Shown here: positions 9,601 to 16,750 of the stretch, in pieces
How positions within the stretch are numbered: position 1 is the first letter of the stretch
Layout: each line of letters begins with the position of its first letter
Assembly: GCF_030811685.1 (NCBI RefSeq)
Contig: NZ_JAUSRF010000002.1
Location: 310,001-374,000, forward strand
DNA: 64,000 nucleotides
DNA from: Neorhizobium huautlense
GTDB taxonomy: Bacteria > Pseudomonadota > Alphaproteobacteria > Rhizobiales > Rhizobiaceae
Reading direction: 5' to 3'
The notes under the pieces: model-generated
Told to the model about the DNA's origin: nothing
Database searches by the model: none
What the model saw: only the letters and a program-made list of their open reading frames with translations
Program-made: the position numbers and the translations under genes

Positions 9601-9690
9601 ATGTGGAAACCACTGAGCATTACACTGCATTTCAGGAAGACCCGGACTAGCTGGTCAGTTACGTTCCGGATCAACTTCCTCAACAAGTAG
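9601..9690 (+). CDS. 29-residue small protein, unknown function
   Basis: ATG 9601 follows GGAGGTGAT with the core GGAGG seven bases upstream, one of the strongest ribosome sites in the window. The 29-residue product begins MWKPLSITLHFRKTRTSW and ends INFLNK. It is basic, with two alternating beta-strand-like halves (SITLHF and SVTFRI) around a TRTSW turn, and has no membrane segment. A perfect 11-bp hairpin starts five bases after the stop. I recall similar short basic beta-type peptides in alphaproteobacteria but know no function. It lies between the TRAP binding-protein gene and the oppositely oriented permease genes. Confidence 0.55.
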   Translation: MWKPLSITLHFRKTRTSWSVTFRINFLNK

Positions 9691-9694
9691 TAAA

Positions 9695-9722
9695 TGAGGG
9701 CAGAGCTCCAACTCTGCCCTCA
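9695..9722. terminator. 11-bp hairpin after the small gene, probable bidirectional terminator
   Basis: TGAGGGCAGAG (9695-9705) and CTCTGCCCTCA (9712-9722) pair perfectly around a 6-base loop CTCCAA. No T-run follows on either strand, so it may act as a structural end or a weak terminator. It separates the small gene from the oppositely oriented dctM gene. Confidence 0.55.
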
Positions 9723-9767
9723 CTCCGCCAATATACGCGCGCTATCCATTTCCGACAAGGGCAACCC

Positions 9768-11267
9768 TTACGGGTTTATTTTTGGCGGCTCGCCCAAATT
9801 GGGTGTTCCCGGCAGGCCGCCCTGTTGGGCCGGTGCGCCGTCCATGGGTGGCAGGCCGAAATTGGGCATGCCACCGGTGCCGCCGCCATTGCCGAAGCCG
9901 GGTATTTCGATCTTGATGGAATCGAGATCCACGACCGGGGCCTTTTCCAGCCAGTAGGTGACCGACTCCGGCCAGAAGATGACGATGGCAACGAGGATCA
10001 GCTGCATGCACAGCCACGGTATGGCGCCGAGATAGATGTCCTTCGTTTTTACCGATTTCGGAGCGATCGAGCGCAGGTAGAACAGCGCAAAACCGAAGGG
10101 CGGGTGCATGAAGCTCGTCTGCATGTTGATGCAGATCAGCACGCCGAACCAGATCAGGTCGATGCCGAGAGCATTGGCAACCGGTACCAGCATCGGGATG
10201 ACGATGAAGGCGATCTCGAAGAAATCGAGGAAAAAGGCCAGGAAGAAGATGAAGATGTTGACGAAAATCAGGAAGCCGAGCGCGCCGCCGGGGACGTGAG
10301 ACAGAAGATGTTCGACCCACAGGCCGCCGTTCATGCCCTGGAACACGAGGCTGAAACAGGTGGCGCCGATCAGGATGAAGACCACCATTGAGGTGATGCG
10401 CATGGTGGTCTGCATGCCTTGCTTGGTGAGGTCCCATGTCAGGCGGCGGTGCATGGCGGCAATGCCCATGGCGCCGACGACGCCGAGAGCGCCGGCTTCG
10501 GTTGGCGTCGCAAGGCCAAGAAACAGTGTTCCCAGCACGATGAAGATCAACACGATCGAGGGGATCATGCCCCAGAGTACGCGTATCACCAAGGCTGCAT
10601 TCATCTCGCCGCGCGCTTCCGGCGGCAGGGCCGGCACGTCCTTGGGGCGGAAGATCGACAGCGCCAGAATGAACAGCAGGAAGATCGTCACCTGCAGGAT
10701 CGAGGGGCCGATGGCGCCGAGATACATGTCGCCCACCGAGCGACCAAGCTGGTCGGCGAGAACGATCAGAACCAGCGATGGCGGAATGACCTGGGTGATG
10801 GTGCCGGATGCGGCGATGACGCCGGTGGCAAGGCGCGGGTTGTAACCGTATTTGAGCATGATCGGCAGCGAGATCACGCCCATGGTGATGACGGAAGCCG
10901 CAACCGTGCCGGTGATGGCGCCGAGGATGGCGCCGACGACGATGACCGCATAGGCAAGCCCGCCGGGGATGGCGCCAAAAAGCTTGCCGGTGCCTTCGAG
11001 CAGGTCTTCGGCAAGGCCACATCGCTCAAGGATGGAGCCCATGAAGGTGAAGAAGGGAATGGCCAGCAGCAGGTCGTTGGAAACGATGCCGAAGATGCGG
11101 AAGGGCAGGGCCTGCAGAAACACTTCCTCGAAATGGCCGGTAAACACGCCAAGTATGCCAAAAAACAGGCCGACCGCCGCCAGCGAAAAGGCGACGGGAA
11201 AACCGTAGAGCATGAAGCAGATCATGCCGAGGAACATCAGGGGCGGCATCACACCGTAAGCGAACAT
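9768..11267 (-). CDS. dctM: TRAP transporter large permease subunit (DctM)
   Basis: This 499-residue integral membrane protein has about a dozen hydrophobic helices and the DctM signatures IPFFTFMGSILERCG, GAILGAITGTVAASVI, ASGTITQVIPPSLVLIVLA and ATPTEAGALGVVGA. It forms the cation-coupled translocation channel with DctQ. The C-terminal 50 residues are an unusual Gly/Pro-rich cytoplasmic or periplasmic tail (GFGNGGGTGGMPNFG, then PPMDGAPAQQGG). It lies 19 bases after dctQ. The binding-protein gene of the same system is on the facing strand. Confidence 0.92.
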   Translation of the reverse strand: MFAYGVMPPLMFLGMICFMLYGFPVAFSLAAVGLFFGILGVFTGHFEEVFLQALPFRIFGIVSNDLLLAIPFFTFMGSILERCGLAEDLLEGTGKLFGAIPGGLAYAVIVVGAILGAITGTVAASVITMGVISLPIMLKYGYNPRLATGVIAASGTITQVIPPSLVLIVLADQLGRSVGDMYLGAIGPSILQVTIFLLFILALSIFRPKDVPALPPEARGEMNAALVIRVLWGMIPSIVLIFIVLGTLFLGLATPTEAGALGVVGAMGIAAMHRRLTWDLTKQGMQTTMRITSMVVFILIGATCFSLVFQGMNGGLWVEHLLSHVPGGALGFLIFVNIFIFFLAFFLDFFEIAFIVIPMLVPVANALGIDLIWFGVLICINMQTSFMHPPFGFALFYLRSIAPKSVKTKDIYLGAIPWLCMQLILVAIVIFWPESVTYWLEKAPVVDLDSIKIEIPGFGNGGGTGGMPNFGLPPMDGAPAQQGGLPGTPNLGEPPKINP

Positions 11268-11286
11268 CGTCTCTCTCCCGGTGTGG

Positions 11287-11826
11287 TTATTGCAGCGGTT
11301 TTTCGTAGGTCGTGTCGACGGCGGCCAGCCCCATCAAGGCGGCGATGCGCTTGACGAGTTCCGACAGACCCTGCAGCACGAGCAGCGCGAAGCCTGCAAA
11401 GATGATCAGCTTGACCGGCCAGCGGATGAGGCCGCCGGCATTGGACGAAACCTCGCCCTGCATCCATGACAACCAGAAGAACGGAAAGCAGATCCAGGCG
11501 AGATAGGCGCAGGCCGGGATGAGAAACACCGTCAAGCCGACGATGTCGATCCACAGCCGTTTTGTGTCGGAAACGGCGCCATAGATCAGGTCGACCCGCA
11601 CATGTTCGTTCAGCCGCAATGTATGGGCGGCGCCCATCAGCACGATGAAGGCGAACATGTACCACTGGATTTCCAGCCAGCCGTTCGAACTGATGTTGAA
11701 GGTGTAGCGGATGAGAGCGTTGCCGGCGCTGACAAGGCAGCAGAACAAGACGAGATAACCGGAAAATTTTCCTATGATCTCGCTAAGCCTGTCGATCAGG
11801 CTGCTGAAACGAAGCAATGCCGACAT
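11287..11826 (-). CDS. dctQ: TRAP transporter small permease subunit (DctQ)
   Basis: This 179-residue protein has four hydrophobic helices (about residues 20-42, 52-72, 96-119 and 138-158). LEIQWYMFAFIVLMGAAHTLRLNEHVRVDL is the DctQ hallmark region (about 51-80; W55 and the LNEHVRVD turn). It pairs with DctM in the inner membrane. ATG 11826 follows a G-rich ribosome site (GGGGGGAC) and dctM follows 19 bases later. Its own 206-base upstream region is shared with the oxidase subunit gene. Confidence 0.9.
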   Translation of the reverse strand: MSALLRFSSLIDRLSEIIGKFSGYLVLFCCLVSAGNALIRYTFNISSNGWLEIQWYMFAFIVLMGAAHTLRLNEHVRVDLIYGAVSDTKRLWIDIVGLTVFLIPACAYLAWICFPFFWLSWMQGEVSSNAGGLIRWPVKLIIFAGFALLVLQGLSELVKRIAALMGLAAVDTTYEKPLQ

Positions 11827-12032
11827 TTGTCCCCCCGGATGGTTCCTCTTCCATCCTTTTCCTCTCCTCGCGATTTAACAAAATGACCGTCAAATTGAAA
11901 GATGGCGCTCATGCAACTTTCGTTGCTGCTGCGGCGAAGACACAGTTAGTCTTGACAGATCTTCGATCCGCATTGATCAATTGCACAGGGGCGCCATATG
12001 GTCGTCCGGTGCTTATTCTTGGAGGAGAGAGC

Positions 12033-12257
12033 ATGGAGCATCACCGCAGCGGGCCGATCGAGACGGGCGCCGAGATGGATTATCGCGAGCACGAAAAGAC
12101 CTATGACGGTTTTCTGGCCGGTACCAAATGGGGCACGATGGTCACTGTCGTGTTGCTGATTGCCATGGCGGCCGGTTTCTTTTCCGGTGCCGGTTTCCTG
12201 GGCGGTCTGATCGTCTTCATCGTCCTCAATGTCGCCGGCGTGTTCCTGCTGCGCTGA
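12033..12257 (+). CDS. aa3-type cytochrome c oxidase subunit IV (CtaJ-like)
   Basis: This 74-residue peptide has the conserved pre-helix motif TGAEMDYREHEKTYDGFL (residues 11-28) followed by two hydrophobic stretches (KWGTMVTVVLLIAMAAGF and GFLGGLIVFIVLNVAGVF). This matches the small alphaproteobacterial subunit IV that packs against the catalytic subunits of aa3 oxidase. ATG 12033 follows GGAGGA (12021-12026). It stands alone, far from the cta operon, as is common for this subunit. It was called as a short frame because longer in-frame extensions lack a ribosome site. Confidence 0.85.
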   Translation: MEHHRSGPIETGAEMDYREHEKTYDGFLAGTKWGTMVTVVLLIAMAAGFFSGAGFLGGLIVFIVLNVAGVFLLR

Positions 12258-12286
12258 GGCCTCTGTTTTCAGGTTCTGAAACGAAT

Positions 12287-12310
12287 TCGGCCCCGCATAC
12301 GCGAGGCCGA
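12287..12310. terminator. Probable terminator between oxidase subunit IV and the TPR gene
   Basis: TCGGCCCCGC (12287-12296) pairs with GCGAGGCCGA (12301-12310) with one C-A mismatch and a 4-base loop. GAACGATTTT follows on the plus strand. It lies 30 bases after the subunit IV stop and may also serve the convergent TPR gene. Confidence 0.5.
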
Positions 12311-12342
12311 GAACGATTTTCCGTGCTTTTGCTTGGCGGGGA

Positions 12343-13227
12343 TCACGCGCCGCCGCGTGTGCGGGCGAGGCCGTCCTTGGCCGGCTTGTAGTTCGGATCG
12401 AGGCGTGCTGCGTGCGAATAGGATTTGGCCGCGCGTGCCCGGTCTCCGCGACGCTCATAGACCAGCGCCTGGTTGGCCCAGGATTCGGCGATCTTGTCGT
12501 CCAGCTCGATCGCGTGGTTGAAATCCGCAAACGCGTTTTCGTCATCGTTGAGCGCGACATAGGACACGCCACGGCCGTTATATGGCTCCGGCGAGGTGGA
12601 TGACAGCGAGATCGCCTTGGAGAAATCGTCGATCGCCTGTGCGTGCTGTCCACGGCTCTGCAGGATCAGGCCGCGGCCGTGATAGGCGCGGCCATCCGTG
12701 GTTTCCAGCTGGATCGCCTTGGTGAAATCGTTGAAGGCGTCGTTTGTGCGGCCGGCCTGACGGTAGATGTTGCCACGGCCGATATAGGCGGCGTCGTAAT
12801 TCGAATTGATCTGCAGGGCAGCGTTGTAGTCATTGGCCGCTTCGACCGGCTTGCCCATGTTGCGATAGACGAGGGCGCGGTTGGCATAGGCCTGATAGAA
12901 CTGCGGATTGAGCTGCAGGGCGCGGTTGAAATCGTCGAGTGCGCGGCGGAAATCGCCGGCGCGGCCGTAAGCCGAACCACGGACGTTATAGCCTTCGGGA
13001 TCCTGCGGATTGGCGTTGATGACCGAGGTCAGGGAAGCGATGTTCTGTTCAGACCCTTGAGCCCGGTCGAGGCGGATCGTGTCCATCGACGTCACAGTCG
13101 ACTGGCAGGCGGTCAATGCGCTTGCTGCGAGCAGAATGAGGGCAATGGGAGCGATGCCGCGGCGCCGTGTGGCTGTGGAATGCGAAACACCATGCGAAAT
13201 GGAGTGAGCGGCAGTCATGGCAGCCAT
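12343..13227 (-). CDS. TPR-repeat lipoprotein
   Basis: This 294-residue protein has a lipoprotein signal (IALILLAASALTACQS, lipobox ending at Cys about residue 41). It then carries six to seven tandem tetratricopeptide repeats, each with the A-Y/A-A...G..A.A...F..A pattern, for example FYQAYANRALVYRNMGKPVEA and DAAYIGRGNIYRQAGRTNDA. It is similar to NlpI-type envelope TPR proteins, which dock peptidoglycan hydrolases or other partners. Starts at 13227 and 13218 are both possible, and neither has a strong ribosome site; the frame extends to 13296. It lies downstream of rpsU, whose terminator separates them. Confidence 0.85.
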   Translation of the reverse strand: MAAMTAAHSISHGVSHSTATRRRGIAPIALILLAASALTACQSTVTSMDTIRLDRAQGSEQNIASLTSVINANPQDPEGYNVRGSAYGRAGDFRRALDDFNRALQLNPQFYQAYANRALVYRNMGKPVEAANDYNAALQINSNYDAAYIGRGNIYRQAGRTNDAFNDFTKAIQLETTDGRAYHGRGLILQSRGQHAQAIDDFSKAISLSSTSPEPYNGRGVSYVALNDDENAFADFNHAIELDDKIAESWANQALVYERRGDRARAAKSYSHAARLDPNYKPAKDGLARTRGGA

Positions 13228-13293
13228 CAGGCGCTTGTCCTCATATGAGCAGGGATGCCGGCCCGAAAGACAGGGCGGGATCCAGACAGAAAT

Positions 13294-13328
13294 CAAAAAG
13301 CGGCGGCGTCCGTCAGGTCGCCGCCGCT
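13294..13328 (-). terminator. Rho-independent terminator of rpsU
   Basis: Read on the minus strand, AGCGGCGGCG (13328-13319) pairs with CGCCGCCGCT (13308-13299) as a perfect 10-bp stem with a 10-base loop. It is followed by TTTTT (13299-13295). It lies 34 bases after the rpsU stop and overlaps the leader of the TPR gene. Confidence 0.85.
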
Positions 13329-13362
13329 CTTAAGCATGAGAAAACGTCGAAAAAACGACAGA

Positions 13363-13602
13363 TTAGCGAGCCGGGCGTGCCGGACGCGGGGTCTGCGGCA
13401 GCAGGCCTTCGCGCTGCATGCGCTTGCGGGCCAGCTTGCGAACGCGACGAACAGCTTCAGCCTTCTCGCGAGCGCGCTTTTCCGAAGGCTTTTCATAGCT
13501 TTCGCGCATCTTCATTTCGCGGAAAACACCTTCGCGCTGCAGCTTCTTCTTGAGAGCGCGGAGTGCCTGATCAACGTTGTTGTCGCGGACTAGTACCTGC
13601 AC
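13363..13602 (-). CDS. rpsU: Ribosomal protein bS21
   Basis: This 79-residue basic protein begins [20 protein letters not shown] and carries the bS21 signature [21 protein letters not shown]. The C-terminus is the extended Arg/Pro-rich tail usual in alphaproteobacteria. bS21 binds the 30S platform near the anti-Shine-Dalgarno of 16S rRNA and helps initiation. The start codon is GTG (13602-13600), with AAAGGAA about 12 bases upstream. The gene is monocistronic, closed by a strong terminator. Confidence 0.97.
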   Translation of the reverse strand: MQVLVRDNNVDQALRALKKKLQREGVFREMKMRESYEKPSEKRAREKAEAVRRVRKLARKRMQREGLLPQTPRPARPAR

Positions 13603-13807
13603 GTGAAATCCCGTTCCTTTGGTTTGTGTTCGCCCGGTCCTCAGCAGGATTTTCGGCGATAGAGTTTCGAGCGCGCGGCGTTAACCGTGCGATTTTGCAG
13701 GCCTCATAACAGGAGATTGTCGGCAAGTCCAGATGGTGTCGAGGCGATTGTGGAAAATGGCATGTATCGTCCGCCTCTCAACCTCATGGTGTTTCAGCTT
13801 TGCGGAC

Positions 13808-14875
13808 CTATCCCGCTGCCGGCACGCTGTTCGTCCGGGAAGGCCGGTTGGCCGGGTGTTTCCCGGCAAAGAGGCGAAGCAGAGGCTTTTCGACAAGGCT
13901 ATGGACAAGGATCGCGACAAGGCAGGCGGTGATGATGCAGGCAATCGTGGTCGCGATCAGCGTGAGGTTGTTTCCGGTGCCGATCGTGCGTTTGGCCACC
14001 TGCGTGACGGCACCGATGGCGAACATATGCGACAGATAAAGTGCATAGGATGAGTCGCCGAGCTGTTCGGCCAGGGATATCCGTTTGAGGTGCGGCTCCA
14101 GAAACAGGCCGATCATCACCATGCCGGTGGCCCACAACACCTGCCCGGCAAAGCCCAGATTGGCGGAGAGGATGCTGCCGTCGTCGCGGAGGGCGAGGGC
14201 AAGGCCGATCATCGAAATGGCGCCGAGCAGAACGGCCTTGCGCGGATCGAGCAGGTTTTGGCCATTCAACCTTGCCCAGCCGATCCAGGCGCCTGCCGCA
14301 AAGGCGAGTGGCGAGGCGTTCAGGTAAAATTGCAGGACGGGATCCTGTGGCGCAAGGACGAGGCCCAGCAGCCATGTGGCGGTAAACAGTGCGGTGAGCA
14401 GAAGGATGCGGGATGTGGCGGCCATGAAGGCCAGTGCTGCGAAGGCGAGGTAAAAATAGGCCTCGTAATTCAGTGTCCAGCCGAGTGACAGAATGGGGCT
14501 GGTGCCGCCTCTGCCCGGCGCTTCATGCACGATGAACAGCAGTGACTGGAGAAAATGGGGCCAGGTGAAGACGGTTGTCTGCAAAAGACTTGGCGCGGCA
14601 ACGGCAATCAGCGCGGTGAGGCCGGTAAACAGCCAGTAGAGCGGCACGATGCGGATGATGCGGCGTTTCAGAAAGGTTGCCGGCGAAAACGCGCCCGAGC
14701 CGGAAATATAGACCATGATGAAGCCGCTGATCACGAAGAACAGCACCACGCCCAATCGGCCTGCCAGAACCACAAGGGCATTGTCGACGCCTATCTGGTG
14801 CGAAAAGGCATGGGCGACGACGACAAGAAGTGCCGCCAGCGCGCGCAGATACTGAATGGAATACAGCTTTTCCAT
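13808..14875 (-). CDS. Acyltransferase 3 family membrane protein (OafA/ExoZ-like)
   Basis: This 355-residue protein has about ten transmembrane helices. It opens with MEKLYSIQYLRALAALLVVVAHA (residues 1-23), where R11 and H22 are the conserved residues of acyltransferase family 3. VLFFVISGFIMVY and the FLKRRIIRIVPLYWL block (about 88-102) also fit. Such proteins O-acetylate or succinylate surface polysaccharides using cytoplasmic acyl-CoA, as ExoZ does on succinoglycan. No polysaccharide cluster is adjacent, so the target is unknown. ATG 14875 was chosen; the frame continues to 15031 without family similarity. Confidence 0.85.
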   Translation of the reverse strand: MEKLYSIQYLRALAALLVVVAHAFSHQIGVDNALVVLAGRLGVVLFFVISGFIMVYISGSGAFSPATFLKRRIIRIVPLYWLFTGLTALIAVAAPSLLQTTVFTWPHFLQSLLFIVHEAPGRGGTSPILSLGWTLNYEAYFYLAFAALAFMAATSRILLLTALFTATWLLGLVLAPQDPVLQFYLNASPLAFAAGAWIGWARLNGQNLLDPRKAVLLGAISMIGLALALRDDGSILSANLGFAGQVLWATGMVMIGLFLEPHLKRISLAEQLGDSSYALYLSHMFAIGAVTQVAKRTIGTGNNLTLIATTIACIITACLVAILVHSLVEKPLLRLFAGKHPANRPSRTNSVPAAG

Positions 14876-15054
14876 GCGATGCCCCCGCCCGTTCCTGCCG
14901 CAATCAGCCGCAAATGTACGGGTCTTGCAAGACAATCTCCGGCAGGTGGTTAATGTGTAAAAATGCAATTGCAGCGAGCTACGTTTTTCTCCGTGTCGAA
15001 ACAAACCTCTCAGGCGTCGCAAAGTGGCCATTGCGGCGCATATTGATTTGCGAT

Positions 15055-15096
15055 GGGTATGACATTACCCAATTCAAGGTGGTCGAAAGACCCTTG
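15055..15096 (+). promoter_or_regulatory. Inverted repeat and GNRA hairpin upstream of soxB
   Basis: GGGTATGACATTACCC (15055-15070) is a 5-bp inverted repeat that could be an operator. It is followed by a hairpin: CAAG (15075-15078) and GGTC (15081-15084), a GAAA tetraloop, then GACC (15089-15092) and CTTG (15093-15096), with a 2-base bulge. The stem ends 25 bases before the soxB ATG. A regulatory role for the sarcosine operon is inference. Confidence 0.4.
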
Positions 15097-15121
15097 AGGT
15101 GGAGCAAGGAAGAGAGGCCAG

Positions 15122-16375
15122 ATGCGCAGATATTCGGTTTTCGCCATCGCACGCGAGGCAATGCGTGCTCACAAGGGCTGGGACCAGCAATGGACATCGC
15201 CCGAACCCCGCTCCAGTTACGACGTCATCATCATCGGTGCTGGCGGGCATGGTCTGGGGGCTGCCTATTATCTCGCCAAGGAACATGGCATCACCAATAT
15301 CGCGGTGATCGAGAAGGGCTGGCTCGGCGGCGGCAATACCGGCCGCAACACCACCATCATCCGCTCCAACTATCTCTATGAAGAGAGCATGGATATCTAT
15401 GAGCATTCCCTGAAACTGTGGGAAGGCCTGAGCCAGGATCTCAATTACAACACTATGTATTCGCCGCGCGGCGTGATGATGCTGTCGCACAACATCCACG
15501 ACCAGCAGTCGTTCAAGCGACACATCAATGCCAACCGGCTTTACGGCATCGACAACGAATGGCTGTCGCCGGAACAGGCCAAGGCTTTTGTTCCCGTCCT
15601 CGATATCTCCAAGACGGCGCGGTATCCGATCAATGGTGCGGCCCTTCAGCGTCGCGGCGGCACGGCCCGTCACGATGCCGTCGCCTGGGGTTACGCGCGT
15701 GCTGCTGCGGATCGTGGCGTGCATATCATCCAGAATTGCGAAGTCACCGGTATTCGCCGCGGGCCGGGCGGCGAGGTTCAGGGTGTCGAAACCTCCAAGG
15801 GTTTCATTGGCGCCAAGAAGATCGGCGTGTCGGCTGCCGGCCATTCGTCCGTGGTGATGGAAATGGCAGGCGTGCGCGTGCCTTTGCATTCCAATCCGTT
15901 GCAGGCGCTGGTGTCGGAACCGCTGAAACCGATCTTCCCCTGCGTGGTCATGTCCAACACCGTGCATGCCTATATCTCGCAGTCCGACAAGGGCGAGCTG
16001 GTGATCGGTGCCGGTACCGACCAGTACAATTCCTACAGCCAGACCGGTGGCCTGCAGATCATCACGCATACGCTGGATGCCATCTGCGAACTGTTTCCCA
16101 TCTTCCGCCGGGTCAAAATGATGCGCCAGTGGGGCGGCATTACAGACAACACACCCGACCGTTCACCGATCCAGGGTGTCACGCCGGTGCCGGGCCTGTT
16201 CGTCAATTGCGGCTGGGGCACGGGTGGTTTCAAGGCGACGCCGGGTTCCGCCAACCTGTTCGCGCATCTGATCGCCAGAGGCGAGCCGCATCGTTTGGCC
16301 GCTGGCCTCAATCTCGACCGTTTCCGCACCGGCCGCCTGATCGACGAAGCGGCAGCTGCCGCCGTTGCGCATTGA
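15122..16375 (+). CDS. soxB: Sarcosine oxidase beta subunit
   Basis: This 417-residue flavoprotein of the DAO family has an N-terminal Rossmann motif VIIIGAGGHGLGAAYYLA (about residues 36-53) and the GNTGRNTTIIRSNY segment typical of heterotetrameric sarcosine oxidase beta. It carries the FAD site where sarcosine is oxidatively demethylated, together with covalent FMN at the alpha/beta interface. The C-terminal GWGTGGFKATPGS (near 361-373) is the conserved FAD-binding end. It is first of the soxBDAG operon and soxD starts 18 bases later. Confidence 0.96.
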   Translation: MRRYSVFAIAREAMRAHKGWDQQWTSPEPRSSYDVIIIGAGGHGLGAAYYLAKEHGITNIAVIEKGWLGGGNTGRNTTIIRSNYLYEESMDIYEHSLKLWEGLSQDLNYNTMYSPRGVMMLSHNIHDQQSFKRHINANRLYGIDNEWLSPEQAKAFVPVLDISKTARYPINGAALQRRGGTARHDAVAWGYARAAADRGVHIIQNCEVTGIRRGPGGEVQGVETSKGFIGAKKIGVSAAGHSSVVMEMAGVRVPLHSNPLQALVSEPLKPIFPCVVMSNTVHAYISQSDKGELVIGAGTDQYNSYSQTGGLQIITHTLDAICELFPIFRRVKMMRQWGGITDNTPDRSPIQGVTPVPGLFVNCGWGTGGFKATPGSANLFAHLIARGEPHRLAAGLNLDRFRTGRLIDEAAAAAVAH

Positions 16376-16393
16376 TTTGAGGGGATAGACCAG

Positions 16394-16750
16394 ATGCTTT
16401 TGATCCACTGCCCCTATTGCGAGGAAGAGCGGTCCGAGCTGGAATTCCGCTGGGCCGGCGAGGCGCATATTGCCCGGCCGGACAACATTTCCGCGATTTC
16501 GGATGAGGAGTTCGCCGAGTTCTTTTTCCTGCGCAACAACGAAAAGGGCCTCACCTATGAACGGTGGCGGCATATCCATGGCTGCGGTCGTTTCTTCAAC
16601 GCGGCGCGCGATACGGTGAGCGACAAGTTCCTGATGACCTACAAGGCAGGCCTTCCGAAACAGCCCATTCCAGCCGCCGCAAAAGCCGAGGCGATTGCCG
16701 AGGAAAAGACAATAGAAACGTGGGAACAGACGGAAGGAGATGCCCGATGA
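16394..16750 (+). CDS. soxD: Sarcosine oxidase delta subunit
   Basis: This 118-residue subunit shows the zinc-site pattern of the family: CPYC at residues 6-9 and a later H-x-H-G-C (RHIHGCGRFFN, about 59-69). The rest is SELEFRWAGEAHIARP and FFLRNNEKG, as expected. It is a small structural subunit of the heterotetramer. Its stop overlaps the soxA ATG as ATGA (16747-16750), so translation is coupled. Confidence 0.95.
   Translation: MLLIHCPYCEEERSELEFRWAGEAHIARPDNISAISDEEFAEFFFLRNNEKGLTYERWRHIHGCGRFFNAARDTVSDKFLMTYKAGLPKQPIPAAAKAEAIAEEKTIETWEQTEGDAR

Noticed and set aside
9395..9616. A 73-residue plus-strand frame beginning in the terminator of the TRAP gene.
   Set aside because: It starts inside a terminator stem, has no ribosome site and overlaps the structured leader.
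15001..15121. Glycine riboswitch before soxB.
   Set aside because: The conserved glycine-aptamer core sequences are missing; only a short hairpin and an inverted repeat are present.
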